From assembly GCF_000203815.1 (NCBI RefSeq), contig NW_004457735.1, forward strand, positions 496,001 through 560,000: a stretch of DNA of 64,000 nucleotides, in the 5' to 3' direction. A program made the position numbers and the translations under genes. Positions 1 to 13,215 of this stretch are shown in pieces (positions within the stretch are counted from its first letter, which is position 1; every line of letters starts with the position of its first letter). The notes beneath the pieces were generated by a model that was not told where the DNA came from, ran no database searches, and saw only the letters and a program-made list of their open reading frames with translations. Origin of the DNA: Cavenderia fasciculata (lineage: Eukaryota > Evosea > Eumycetozoa > Acytosteliales > Cavenderiaceae).

Positions 1-917
1 TCTGTAACTAGTCTCAATATTGACAGTGGTATCAAAGAGCACCTCGAAATCTTCATTGCCAACTCTTGGGGATCCATAGGTATAAGTAGTAATGGGTCCA
101 TAATCATTTGAAAGGGCGAAATCTATTGATGCAAGAGCTAAAGAATGATAATTAAAAGAAAAGAAATCATAGTGTTATTAATAAATTACAATACATTTTT
201 AAATAATCTCATTACGCATGATAATGATGATGATGACGATGATACATACTAGCCATAGCTCCACCAAAACTGTGACCGACAATGGTCAAACCAGAATTTG
301 AATCAACACCAGCATAGGAAAGGGCATCCATAACAGGTTTACGAAGTTCATATATATATCTAGGTGGAGCTACAGTAAATCCTCCCTTCCAAGCACGATG
401 GAAACCATTGGATACCTTTGCATTACCATTTGGATCTGGGAATGCTGTTTGGCCAGTAAAATCCAAATCTTCCATGTCATTTACAAAATTACTTGTTCCT
501 CTGAATATTAAATAATCTGTATAATGATTAAAAATAATAAACAAAAATAATAATAATAAAATTATAAATAAATATTTGTTAGTCTTTTTTTATATCGGTT
601 AATATATCTTTAAAGGTATAAATAAACTTACAGTTGCCATCACGTTGAGCAACGTAGAAGAGACTGTCTGAAACAGTTTCTTGGTATATGAAGTTAAAAC
701 CTGACGTGAAGAAATTACTTGACTGGGGATTACCGCAGGAATCATTTTCGTTTTCAGTTGGACAGGACCATGTGGAGGTAGGTTCGGGAAAGCAATAAGC
801 TGAATAACTCATGACGAGTCCATTGAAGGCTAGTGTGGTATCAAATTCACTCTTGACAGTCGAGATTGATAAACCTAAAAAGCAAATAAATAATAATATA
901 TTTTTTGATAACAACAT
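1..917 (-). CDS. Class 3 (triacylglycerol) lipase, secreted, 3' end outside window
   Basis: The start ATG is at 917 and opens a hydrophobic signal peptide (MLLSKNILLFICFLGLS...), so the product is probably secreted or lysosomal. I read exons 917-632, 516-250 and 137-1 on the minus strand, with GTAAGT and GTATGT donors and in-frame joins. The nucleophile elbow GHSFGG sits at the end of exon 2 and is followed after splicing by AMATLASIDFAL. Exon 3 carries YGSPRVGN, the second class-3 lipase signature, which contains part of the fold next to the catalytic Asp. These alpha/beta hydrolases cleave acyl esters of neutral lipids or phospholipids. The catalytic Ser is present; the catalytic His should lie beyond position 1 and cannot be checked. 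The family assignment is strong, the substrate is unknown. Confidence 0.9.
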
Positions 918-1565
918 GTTGTTGCGGATATAAATAAATAAAAAAGTTTTGATTTGTTTGTTCTAACATTGGCACTTATATAATCTTTGGATACCCTTGA
1001 GGAATTAAAATAAAATAGAATTTTATCTTATTTTTGTTCAAGTTATGCCAGCATGGCAGTCCATTGATTGAACATCAGCAACCACAAATGTTGTGATCAC
1101 AACAAAGAAAAAAGTTTGTTTTGCTGATGTGGTTTTCGACCAAACAAGGTACCAACAAAAAAAACCCCTCGACTGAGGCCATGGCCACATTGATGTTGTT
1201 TTGAATTGTTTTTAAAACGAGAGCTTTGTTTTGATTTTTGTTTGGATGTGGCCTTTTGCTCGGGTTCATCTATGGTGTTGGTCGTAGACGGTTTTCATCA
1301 TTATTGTTCATTTTTTGATAGACAAAAACTGATGGCAAGGGGAATTTTGCAAAATACCCAAAAAAGGAAGCTCCCTCGGTTCTGATATTTCTGAGTGTTA
1401 AAAAAGAGTAAGATCTAGATTTTAAATGGTGTAGTTGCAGGTCGTCAACTGTGGTGGTTGGATAATGGCGCCTGAACATTGTTATGATTTAATATTGTTG
1501 CGCCCACCCATGCATGCATTATACATCTCTCAATTTACTACAAGAGTTACCTTTTACTTTTTAAA
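918..1565. promoter_or_regulatory. Divergent promoter region between lipase and secreted-protein gene
   Basis: This spacer separates two genes transcribed away from each other and must hold both promoters. It contains the perfect palindrome ATGCATGCAT (1510-1519) about 50 bases upstream of the rightward ATG, next to a CCCACCC stretch. A 69-codon reading frame exists on the minus strand at 1270-1479, but nothing supports it as a gene. Confidence 0.35.
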
Positions 1566-2871
1566 ATGAAGATATCTTATCTCTATGTGTTTACAGTGCT
1601 GCTATTGTTGCAGTCTCTGTTTGCACATCTATCAATAGCCGTATGTGTTTTGTAATCATAAGTCATTGATTTAAACTAATTCTATCAAATCCAAATTTTT
1701 ATGAACACCAATTGATCAAAGGGAGTACCAACAACTCTTCACATATTTGATATAAATCTAATGTATTATGCTCTCAACATATCGAGTGGAGATCTTATCG
1801 CTAAACAAAGCATACCTTTACCTGGAGGAGATTTGGTAGAATTGAATGGTGTCATTCAACCATCGTCAGTTAGCGATGAATTTCTACTGATTGGAGGTAA
1901 TATTACAGATGTTGGTGAATCTTATATTCCAATCATTTGGTCTTATAATGTAGTCGTACGTATTATTATTCTATGCCATTTGTAATAACCTAAATAATAA
2001 TACAAATTTTTCTCATTCTCTTTCACCTGCAGACCAATACTATTGTCCAAAAGTCATTCATAGATGTAAAGTTTCAACAAATGCATTACCAATGGAGTCC
2101 TCAGATGGCAACATATGATTCAATTAACAATATAGTTTACTTGAATGCTGATTTTAAAGGATATCCAGTGTTGCTCAAATTTGATTATAATCAACATAAA
2201 GAGTAACTATATCCCCATATTTGTTAATTATTGTCTCCTATATAGATATATATATATAATGAATACTTAAGATTAGCGATCTAAATATTAATTGTGAATT
2301 ATTTTTAATTATTGATTATTATTATTTTAGAGATGTAGTTACATTACCAGGTACAGGATGGTATATACAATCATCGTACAATGAGACAACCAATATGTGT
2401 TATCTCGGTGGTACAAGCCAAGTAGCAAATCAATTTAGTCAGATGGTAGTTGCCACCTATAACACGGTGACTGGAGATACATCGTCACACATCATTCAAT
2501 TTGATGTCCCCAATAGTTGTTACTACTCGATTGCAATGTATCAATACAACTCCAAGTTCTATGCTGGACTATATGCTGCCTCGGGGTCTTGTCCATCATA
2601 CATATTTGAAGTGGATATTGTTGCAAACACTTCGACATTACTAGCTACCATCCCATATGACAATGCAGCTCCATTCGACTCCGATATATATTTTGTATTC
2701 GATAATATCAATGGATATCTAGCCATGATTGCAACGAATGCTGAAGATTATACAAAGCTCGAAATTTGTATGGTCAATCTCAATACCTATGAAGTTGACC
2801 AATATGCTTTACCCAACGTACTTAGCAAGCTAAATGCTGATGAAGACGAGTTTTTAATGACTCTATCCTAA
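1566..2871 (+). CDS. Secreted protein of unknown function (339 aa)
   Basis: I chose the ATG at 1566 because it encodes a clean signal peptide (MKISYLYVFTVLLLLQSLFA) that ends exactly at a GTATGT donor. The exons are 1566-1640, 1722-1955, 2033-2202 and 2331-2871; all joins keep frame and give 339 residues. The mature part has repeated beta-type stretches built around aromatic and Gly residues (for example FYAGLYAASGSCPSYIFEVD), which would suit a beta-propeller-like secreted protein, but I see no named motif. It diverges from the lipase gene. The exon structure is well supported; the function is unknown. Confidence 0.8.
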
Positions 2872-3054
2872 TTTAAATAATAAAACCATATAATATATAT
2901 TATGAAGGAGATGGCCCGAATGTTCACACATACATACAAAGAATAATAACAACTATCAATACCCACAACTTGCATTTAAATTAATTAAAAAAAAATTAAA
3001 AAGGTGCAGTGAAAATGAACTGCAAGATTCGTTTATGATTTATTAATCTTACTT

Positions 3055-6000
3055 ATGGAGTCAGAGAGCACAGTTGCTAAAACTAATACAACAACAACAA
3101 CAACAACTACAAAAGAACATGATGATGGTACTCAACAACAACACCAACTTCCATATACAACAACAGATAATATAAAAGACAATCAAGCTACGAAAGATGA
3201 CGAGGACGATGACGAGGAAGAGGAGGACGATGAAGATGAAGAAGAAGTGGATAGTAATGAATTCTTTGATATAGCTGATTATTTATATGATGATCAGTTT
3301 CAATATAACAATGAATTGGAGAGATTGGAAGAAATCATCAATACCTCGAAAGCTTCAAAAGGTGACTATTATTGTACTGGAACGTCACAAGAAATGTCAT
3401 TGCCGAGTATCACGATTGAAGGAATAGAGGGTAAACTTTCATACCCCATTCAACCTGTTCAAGTTAGACAATTGGTTGAAAAGGCTACTAGAGCACCCTA
3501 TGGAAAGGGTACAGAGACTATAATAGATTTGGCTGTTCGAAAGGTTTGGCAAATACCTGCAACCGATATCAAGATTGTATCAAAAAGATGGAATGTTTCT
3601 TTTACAGCTATACTCGGCTCTATCAGGTCTCAACTTGGGTTAGGTGATTCGACAGTTACAGCAGAGTTGTATAAAATGTTGGTTTATGAAGAAGGTGGAT
3701 TCTTTCTACCACATCGTGACTCTGAAAAGACAGATGGTATGTTTGGTACACTTGTCATATCACTGCCATGCCGACATAAAGGTGGAGAGTTGGTGATTGA
3801 TCATCGTGGTAAATCAACAACCGTGTCATTGGAGAATGACAGTACCACGTCACAATGTAAATATGTTGCATTCTATGCTGATTGTAGACACGAGGTTAAA
3901 CCAGTCACTCAAGGTAATAGAGTATGTTTAGTGTACAATTTAATGAGAAATGGTAGAAATAGAATGACCGACGGGTCACTCATCCATTCTTATATCAGTG
4001 ACTCACAAATCTCTAAAATGGCATCCACCCTTCGTCGTGTATTCAATCATTACAATGAAATTCGAGGTGAACCAATCAACGACAACAACAAACGAGCACG
4101 TCAAACACGTCAAGAAATCGCTCCAGGTTATACATCTGACGTTCCACGTCTTGTCTATGCACTTGATCATGTCTATTCACTTGCATCATTTTCACTTGCA
4201 TCACTCAAAGGTAAAGATGAAGAAATTGCCAATCTTTTCATCAAATCTGCCAAAGATGCAAATGTCCTTATAACACTTGGTTTTATTCATATTAAAGAGT
4301 ATGTATAAAAAGAGAGAGCAATGTAATATTTATTTATTTATTTATTTATTTATTTATTTTAATTTTTTTAATAGGACTGGAAATTACATGCCAGGATACA
4401 AATATAACAGGGTGTATCATAAACCTGAATATGAAAATGGAGAATTTTCATACAGTCTAACCAATCTTAGACCAGTTGTAGAGACAGGTCAATTTGAAGA
4501 TGTTGCTTTTGACGCATCCAAGGAATTATTTCCAAATGGTGCATTAGATGGAGCTCAACCATTTAAAGATGAAGCTAAAGAAGCAACTGGAAATGCTGGT
4601 TCACTCTATGAAAGACTTGTAAGTATAATAATAAGAATTATTATTTATTTATTAATTTTTTTATTTTTTATTTTTTTATAGTATCATAGATCAGCAATTG
4701 TTATTTGGGATTTAAGAGAGAGAGGTAAATTTTATTTAATGACACTTGCACAAGTAAGAGTCAGTTACCAAAAATCAATTGAAGAGGATAATAGTCAAAC
4801 CAACAAATTGAATGAACTGACAGAGATTTTACTTAATTGGAGTGCGTGGGACGCAAACAAACAAAAGAGTGGGTTACCCGATCTACTTGCCAATCTAATC
4901 AATGATATTATTGAAATACCAGTGACTGAAGAATCCAAACCAATGTTTAGATTATTCATCAAGGCATTAAAGATGACATTTGACCCTGCCATCTTTAAAA
5001 AACCACTCTTTACTTTTGTTACCAATTGTCAAGACTTGGTATTCTTGACAGAGTTGCTCAAAGATTGGTTTACATTGACAAATACTGTATTCAACACTCA
5101 ATTTATCGATCATTTGTGTGCAACCAAACCACAACTTGGCGATGCTCTACCACAATTGATGGGCATTTTGGTGAGAACTGTACCTGTTCAATGTAGTGCC
5201 TGTCAAAACTCATTCATCTCCTTTGTATTCAGTCTTCGTAATAATAATAATATAGACCAATGCAGGCATTTGACTGAAATCTTGGTTCCTTTTAAACCAT
5301 TGATTGGTATTGTACGCAAGTACGATATATTGCAACCACAACAACAGCAGATCAATGAATACGTGTCACATAAGATACAGGTCAAGGCTATAAAAGCGGG
5401 TGGAGACTCTGCCTTGGAAGTTTTCAAGATTTGGTCAGAGGGATCAACGCTCATCAACGACGGCACGATGATGACATTGTCAAAGGCATGGGTTGACGCA
5501 TTCCCTCAGAGAGAAAAAAACACAGTCAACTTGGAAAGATTGAAACTGATCTTTATAATGCATCGTGCTGCTGACAAGCACGGCACAGGACTTGTCAGTG
5601 AGGAGGAAGTCACCACAGCCATCACCCAAACGCTGCCCAGTTGGATTAGTACCCAGGCACGTGTTTTCTGCACGCCCAAAAGTTACGAGTACAACTTTAT
5701 AGCGCCCGCTGAACCATCACCTCAACAAAAATCAGCATTCATCACGTTTATAGTATCGCTTCTAACGTTATTGCACACGATTGATACGACTCGGATATTG
5801 TGTCAATCAGTCATTAATATTGCATTTGCCGATGAAACTGTCCAAAAGTCTCATCGTAATTTCCCAACAAATCTATTAAACCAACTTCGCACAACTGCAC
5901 CACAAGTCATGACAATACCAGCCGTTGCCGATTTAATTATCAATAAGGGTCTAGCAGCTATTCAGCAAGTTATTACAAAGATGCGGGAATTACCGGAACC

Positions 6001-6322
6001 CTCTAGTTACAACTTTTCAATGTTTGCCATTCCAAAACCATGTTGTGCCAACTGCACCAAATTCAATACCTATCTTGCTTCTGGTACAGAGACATTGTTT
6101 TCACTCAAAGGAACTGGAGCCATTCGAGAGCACATTGAAAGATATGCAACTGCCAGGTCATACCTCGTTGCCAAAACAGAAGGTACTAGAGCACCCTATA
6201 CTCTTACCGTCACCAAATCCCTCGCTCTTCTTGAAACCGAACGACAACGTCAAACTACCCTTCTTGCAATAAGAGATGATTTATTATCTTATCAAAAATC
6301 TCTTTTACAAAATAATGAATAA
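3055..6322 (+). CDS. 2OG-Fe(II) oxygenase-domain protein (prolyl hydroxylase-like), 1042 aa
   Basis: The exons are 3055-4298, 4375-4618 and 4682-6322, with GTATGT/GTAAGT donors and all joins in frame. The N-terminus is a Thr run and then an acidic tract (residues about 46-65). Residues about 200-300 form a double-stranded beta-helix oxygenase core: the iron ligands H220 and D222 (PHRDSEKTDG), then GGELVIDHRG, then the second His (about 279) in CRHEVKP, and an Arg in GNRVCLVYNL that would hold 2-oxoglutarate. The roughly 700-residue C-terminal region has no motif I know, apart from a Cys pair (CCANC). Proteins with this core hydroxylate proteins or nucleic acids using Fe(II), O2 and 2-oxoglutarate; the substrate here is unknown. 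A decayed copy lies at 9348-12586. Confidence 0.85.
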
Positions 6323-6453
6323 ATAATAATAATTTAATTAAATAATTGTAAATAGTAATTAAAAATAAATAAATAAATAATAAATAAATTGTAAATAGTA
6401 TTATTTGTACAAATAAGTATTGGACACATTATATATATGTTCTTGTTGCTGTA

Positions 6454-8908
6454 TTAACTACGAAGTTTCATTGAAATTTTGATGGATCTACTAATACGAT
6501 GTCTTGACTTGAAAAGATAAATGGAAAGGCCTACAATGATAGCAGCACCGACCACACCGACAACTACTCCAACTATAAGTTGCCAACTAGTTTTTGATTC
6601 ATTGGATGGACTACATCCATCTTTACCATTGAAATTTGGTTGAACTAGTACTGATAGATCCTAGAATGGAATATAGAAAATAAATAAATTGTATTTTTGT
6701 ATTATTTTTGTTTAACTTTTAACTTACAGGATCCAATTGAATAAAATCATTATGATATGGGGTTTGAGTAATTAAGTAGGTTTGACCATCTACAATATCA
6801 AAACGACTACGGATAGTTGTAAAGATGTTATCTACAATACCTCTATTGACAATATTACCAGTATACCGTGTACCAGTCGACCCAATACTAATCTGTGACA
6901 AGTTTTGTCCTTGAACAATCAAGGTATCATCCAATGATACCTCCCCGCATTGTAATTCCGATGTATTGAATAGACTAACAAATTCCAATGTATTGACTCG
7001 TTGATCAAATGCCCAACTATGTAAATCGATACTATATTTAATGGCTCCAATTGGAATATCCAACATGATTCCTGCAAATTGTCTTGGGAAACTAGAAGCA
7101 CCTGTAGTACCTGTATTATTGTTGTCAACGATTGGTTTAATTTGAATAAATGAAATGGATAGATTTTTAAATGGTACAATGGCAGTAGTGTTTTCATAGA
7201 TGGTGTAATTCCATTCATTTTGAATGTACAGTTGGTTGGTGACTGGATGTTGAATGGAAATATTGGTAGCTGTACTATATGACCATGGAAGAGTTGAGAA
7301 ATTGGCTTGGTTGATGACCATCCCGTCCATGTCAACCTCTCGAATACCCGACAACTCAAAATTGAATGATTTGTTGCCTAGACCGAGTACAACGGTTGGT
7401 TTGGTAGTTGATGTGGTGACATTTGTGTTTTCAATTGGTATAGTCTCGTTTAAAACGATATTACATAATGGACCGGTATACCCAGTCACACAATCACAAG
7501 ATCCACTCGTCATATTACACTTTCCAAAATCTCCACAATTTTGTGTACAAAGATTGGGTATTTGAACGGCACTTGTCCTGGCGTTAGTCACTATAGAAAC
7601 ACTTGGGAAATTACCATTGGTGGCAGCTATAACAATCCCATACAATGTGGATGGAATCAAAGATGAGAATGTTGCAGTGTTGGATGTGAAATCTTTCATT
7701 TGAAGTGCTGGATTACCCGGCACACCAAAATAAACTGAATACACTGTCTCTCCAGGTACTCCACCCAAACATTCCCATTGAATAGTAATATTGTCTTTTC
7801 CAAGGATCGTTGTTATTGATGGTAAAGTTAAATCTAAAATTAAAATAATTAAATTAATTAATTAAATGATAGATAAATTTTATATTTAAATTAAATTACT
7901 ATTTATACATACTATCATACATTGTGATAGAAGATGATGGTGGATCGAAAACCCAACCAATGTGTGGTTGACCCAGTTCAATTTTAAGAGTAAATGTTTG
8001 GGATACCTCGCTATAGTCCAATGTGCATCCATCTGCACATCCATAAGCCAATATCTTTGGAGAGTCGCCAGAGATGTACGCTTTGATCTGATAGTCGAGT
8101 GGGTAGTTGTTACCCCACGTCGATACGATTGGACTCATCTCTATCTTTTGGTAGCCGATGGTATAGTTGTATCTCAACTCGAGTGTAGGTACATTGAACC
8201 CTCGATTGTACCCATACGTCGGATACGCCGAACAGTCATATGAAATGGGTAACACCTGAGCCAAGTTGCATCCAGCCGAATATGTCATACTACCCGATAT
8301 GTTAAATTTGGTCATAGCAACACTCGACACTTTTGTAAATGTTTCTGTAATTTCATTGGTTAAACATGTATTTAATACATGTGATATTCTAACTGGACTA
8401 TCATCTACATCCCCAGTTGGACAATTCCTAATAGAAATTAATATTAATATTAATATTTATTATAGACTATCTATACATACACTGAAGAGTATTTTTCATA
8501 ATATGCCATTTGTGGAACTGGAAGAGGAGGAGTGGAGAGAGTCTGTACGTATATACCAAGACCGTCGTTACAACCATCGGTCAACTGTTTGTCGTGATCA
8601 AAGGTAATGCACTTGTCATCGAGGAAATAATTGTATTTGTAGGTGCCCATCAAATAGGTCATCGATGACGTAGCACTCAATGGGATACACTGGTTAATGG
8701 TTGCTGTCACCAGCTTGTACACGGTTCCAGAGCAATTAGTAACCGCCGGATAAAATACAAGGTTTATATAGGGCGTTACATCAACTCCATCGACCTCTAC
8801 AATGTACCCATCCAACATCAACATCAACAACATTACTATCACCATTGTAGTAAAGAGTATCCTACACCCAGTGTATTCTCTGTCTCTTGATAATGATGAT
8901 CTTGTCAT
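6454..8908 (-). CDS. ComC-like EGF-domain membrane protein (751 aa)
   Basis: The exons are 8908-8481, 8427-7913, 7833-6728 and 6660-6454, giving 751 residues with in-frame joins. An N-terminal hydrophobic segment (residues about 18-35) acts as signal peptide or anchor. A fibronectin-III-like stretch (about 315-400) precedes an EGF module (about 410-437) with regular Cys spacing ending CDCVTGYTGPLC. Residues about 450-680 resemble the large beta-sandwich domain of dictyostelid ComC-type proteins, ending FIQLDPDLSVLVQP. One transmembrane helix (about 709-731) is followed by a short basic tail. Such proteins sit in the plasma membrane and are thought to act in cell contact. The gene lies antiparallel between the two oxygenase paralogues. 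Confidence 0.83.
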
Positions 8909-9347
8909 GATGATAGTAATAACTTATTATTATTATTATTATTATTTGTTCACCTGACCTCCTAACTTGTTATCTTGGTCTTTATCTTTTATCTCTATAT
9001 TTATCTTTTTTAATATTAGTTGTTAAAAAGATAAGATAAGATAAGATAAGATGACCAACACTTGTGGTTCGGGCAACCCATTGTTAACAAAAATATCTTT
9101 TTTGTTTAACAACAAAAATAGAGAGCATTTGAACCAGGTTATAAATACAAAGTATCTAGATATTATCACATAGATATAATAAAAAAAAATAACAACAAAC
9201 AAAGAATACAATGTTTTGAAAACCTACTCTCCCCATATATGATCGCCGACCTCGGTTGGACAAAGTAATTAAACACCTTTTCTTTTTTTGGGGGTGGTGA
9301 AGTGCTATGGGCGGACTGCAAACACACGCACATAACTAATCTTACTC
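8909..9347. other. Spacer upstream of the ComC-like gene and the oxygenase pseudogene
   Basis: This 439-base spacer holds (TAA)n/(ATT)n near 8930 and a GATAA-rich stretch near 9030-9050. A G-rich stretch, TTTTGGGGGTGGTG (about 9285-9298), resembles the G-boxes of dictyostelid developmental promoters. No gene is supported here. Confidence 0.4.
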
Positions 9348-12300
9348 ATGGAGTCAGAGAGCAACACAGTTGCTCAAACCACTAATACAACAACCACCGA
9401 TGATGGTACTCAACAACAACAACAACCATCGACAACATCTACAACAACAGATATATAGGAAGATCAAGCAATGAAAGGGGAGGAGGAAGAAGAAGAAGTG
9501 GCTCCAACGACAACTGTCACTACTAGCGGCACAAACAACAAGGCAGATGTAATAAATGTTGATGAATTGGAAAGTGATAAAGATGAAGATGATGACGATG
9601 ATGAAGAAGATGAAGAAGAGGAAGAAGATGAAGAAGAAGATAGTGATGAATTCTTTAATTCATGTGAAAATTATGATGATCAGTTTGAATATAACTGTCA
9701 ATTGGAGAAATTGGAAGAAATCATCAATACTTCATCAGCAGGTGCATCCTCAAAAGGTGACTATTATTGTTCTGGATTGTCACAAGAAATGTCACTACCG
9801 AGAGTCAAGATTGAAGGAATGGAGGGTATATTGGCATACCCCATTCAACCTGTTCAAGTCAGACAATTGGTTGAAAAGGCTACTAGAGCACCCTATGGAA
9901 AGGGTACTGAGACTATAATAGATTTGGCGGTTCGAACAGCAGAACTGTACAAAATGTTGGTCTATGAAACTGGTGGTTTCTTCTTACCACATCGTGACTC
10001 TGAAAAGACCGATGGTATGTTTGGTACACTTGTCATATCACTGCCATGCGAACATAGAGGTGGAGAGTTGGTAATTGATCATCGTGACAAATCAACGACA
10101 CTGTCATAGGAGAATGACACCATGACACAGATCAAACACGTTGCATTCTATGCAGACTGTAGACACGAGGTTAAACCAGTCGTCAGTGGTAACAGAGTAT
10201 GTTTGGTGTACAATTTAATGAGAGGTGGTAGAAATAGAAATGAGGATGGATCACTCATCCACTCTTATATCCGTCGCTCTCAAGTCACTAAAATGGCAAC
10301 CACCCTTCGTCGTGTATTCAATCATTACAATGAAATTCGAGCAGAACCAATCAACGACAACAACAAACGAGCACGTCAAACACGTTAAGAAATCGCTCCA
10401 GGGTATACATCCGACGTTCCACGTCTTGTCTATGCACTTGATCATGTCTATTCACTTGCATCATTTTCACTTGCATCACTCAAAGGTAAAGATGAAGAAA
10501 TTGCCAATCTTTTCATCAAATCTGCCAAAGATGCAAATGTACTTATAACACTTGGTTTTATTCATATTCAAGAGTATGTCTATAGAGAGATACAATTATA
10601 CATCATTTATTTATTTATTTATTTATTTATTTATTTTATTTATTTTTATTTAGAACTGGAGCATATTCTGAAAGTTATTATGGTGGCGGTGGTGAATATG
10701 ATGATGGAGAATTTTCATACAGTCTAACCAATCTTAGAGCCATTGTTGGTAAAGGATAGTTTGAAGATGTGGATTTTGACGCATCCAAGGAATTATTTCC
10801 AAATGGTGCTTTGGATGGAGCTGAACCATTTAAAGACGAAGCAGAAGAAGCAACTGGAAATGAAGGTGGATCATATGAAAGACTTGTATGTACTACTAAA
10901 TAATAGTAATAATTATAATTATAATCATAATATTAATTTATTTTAATTAATTTTTATTTTTATATATAGTATCATAGATCAGCAATTGTTATTTGGGATT
11001 TAAGAGGAAGAAGTAAATTCTATTTAAAGACATTGGAACAAGTGGGAGAAATGTACAAAGAATCGATTGCAAATGATAATAGTCAAGCCAACAAAATGAA
11101 GGAGTTGACCGATATCTTGGGTAATTGGAGTGCGTGGAACACAAAAAAACAAAAGAGTGGGCTGCCCGATCTACTCGCCAATCTAGTCGAAGGTATTATT
11201 GAAATACCAGTGACAGAAGAATCCAAACCAATGTTTAGATTATTCATCAAGGCATTAAAGATGACATTTGACTCGGCCATCTTTAAAAAACCACTCTTTA
11301 CTTTTGTTGCCAATTGTCAAGACTTGGTATTCTTGACAGAGTTGCTCAAGGATTGGTTCTCATTGAATCATCCTGCATTCAACATGTTATTTATCGATCA
11401 TTTGTGTGCAACTAAACCACAACTTGGAGACGAGTTGTCACGATTGATGGATGTTTTGGTCAAGAATATACCTATTCAATGCAGTGCGTGCCAATCCCGA
11501 AAACACTATTTCTACTCCTCTACCACTTGCACGCATGTGACTGATATGTTGACCCCTTTTAAACCATTGTTTGGTATTATTAGAAAGTATGACGTGTTGA
11601 AATCACAACAACCGCAGACGATACTATACGTGCAACAAAAGCTGCAGGACATGGCTCTAAAAATTGGTTCCGGCTGTACCATGGAAGTATTCAAGCTTTG
11701 GGTAGAGGGATCGCCACTCGTCAATGAAGGCACGGTCAAGGCACTGGTAAAGCTGTGGGTAACTGGATTCTCTCAGACACCAGTCACCTTGGAAAGATTG
11801 ACAATGATCTATCAACTGTATCAAGCTGCTGGCAACAGGCCCAGCAAAACAGGTGTGCTTGTCAGTGCGAATGAGGTCACTTTGGCCATCACCAAAGCAC
11901 TTCCTAGTTGGATCAGCAGCCAAGCACCTGTATACTGCACTCCCACAGGCTACTCTTACAGCTACAAAGCACCTGCTGAACCATCAGCTCAACAAAAAAC
12001 AGCATTCATCACATTTATAGTATCGGTTCTAGATCATCTACAAAAGATTGACACGACTCAAACCATGTGCCAACATGTCATTAATATTGCATGTGCCGAT
12101 GAAACTGTCCAAAGAGTTCATCGTAATTTCCCAACTAATCTATTAAACCAACTTCGCACAACTGCACCACAAGTCATGACAATACCAACCATTGCCGATG
12201 TGATTATCAATAAGGGTCTGTTGGCTATTCAAAACGTTATTACAAAGTTGCCTGTATTGCCACAACCCCAAAGCTACAACTTTTCAATGTTTGCCATTCC

Positions 12301-12586
12301 ACAGCCATGTTGTGCCAACTGCATCAAATTCAATACCTTTCTTGCTTCTGGTACAGAGACATTGTTTTCACTCAAAGGAACCAAAGTCATTCGAGAGCAC
12401 ATTGAAAGATATGCAACTGCCAAGTCATACCTCGTTGCCAAAACAGAAGGTACTAGAGCACCTTATACTCTTACAGTTACCAAATCCCTTCCTCTTGTCG
12501 AAACAGAACGACAACGTCAAGCTGCCTTTCGTAAAGATAGAGATGATTTATTAAATTTTCAAAAATCCCTCCTTACAAAAAAATAA
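9348..12586 (+). pseudogene. Decayed paralogue of the 2OG-Fe(II) oxygenase gene, with an intact last exon
   Basis: The copy matches the gene at 3055-6322 from its ATG (9348) to its last codon and keeps both introns (exons 9348-10573, 10654-10885, 10970-12586). Exon 1 has in-frame stops at 9456 (TAG), 10107 (TAG, where the paralogue has TTG) and 10386 (TAA, CAA in the paralogue). Exon 2 has one at about 10757 (TAG, CAA in the paralogue). A 117-base in-frame deletion removes 39 codons just before the TAELYKM segment (about 9937). I found no frameshift, and exon 3 is one uninterrupted reading frame of about 538 codons. The iron ligands HxD and the distal His are still encoded. It is probably a young pseudogene; a shorter product from exon 3 cannot be excluded. 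Confidence 0.8.
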
Positions 12587-12796
12587 ATTAAATAATTAAA
12601 TAATTAAATAATAATTAAATAAATACTTGCCATGTATTGGACATGCATCATATGATGGTTAGGGTTATTATGTACATATTGTTCTTTAATATTAAAAATT
12701 GAATCTGATTAACAAATAATTATATATGATCATTTTTGTTGTTGTAGTTGTTGTTTGTGGGGTTGCAAAGTATATACTTTGATGATCATCATATAT

Positions 12797-13215
12797 TTAA
12801 TCAATCTTGATATCAATCTTTTTAGAATATGGATTAGTTGTAGTATTGTTATTCTGATTATTATTATTGTTATTGTTATCTTGTTGATTTGGTGGTAAAG
12901 AGTTATTGTTATTGTTGTTATTTGATTGAACCTTGTTGTTGATGATATCCAATGATTTATCAAAGATGAATTCACCAGAATTCAAGTAAACGACAGCTGC
13001 CTTCTTTACTGAATCATTTTTAATTAGGTTGGCTACTCTATGTCTGTTAGATGATGATGATGATAGGTTAATAAATGAATTAAATGAACAACATAGCTAA
13101 GTCTCACATGATCAACATACACAGAGAAACCTGTAAAGTGTCTTACAGCAGCCAATGAAGTAGTTATAAATGCAGCATCGGCTGTAATTGAAAGTGCTGT
13201 TGAAAAGAGTCCCAT
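12797..13215 (-). CDS. Small DUF1748-like protein with Asn-rich tail (113 aa)
   Basis: The exons are 13215-13121 and 13043-12797. The donor GTATGT at 13120 joins in frame and gives 113 residues. The first 70 residues (MGLFSTALSITADAAFITTS, then LAAVRHFTGF, then NSGEFIFDKSLD) resemble the small DUF1748 family, first seen in fungi: one hydrophobic N-terminal helix and a conserved GE(F/Y)-x-x-D block. Members are small, probably mitochondrial or membrane-associated proteins without an assigned reaction. The rest is Asn-rich low complexity typical of dictyostelids. A second possible donor (GTGAGA at 13107) would give an immediate stop, so I rejected it. Family assignment is moderate. Confidence 0.62.

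Noticed and set aside
1270-1479. 69-codon minus-strand frame upstream of the lipase gene
   Set aside because: No signal, no motif, and it lies in the divergent promoter region.
13041-13108. GTGAGA donor at 13107 for the DUF1748-like gene
   Set aside because: Joining from this donor gives an immediate stop; the GTATGT donor at 13120 keeps frame.
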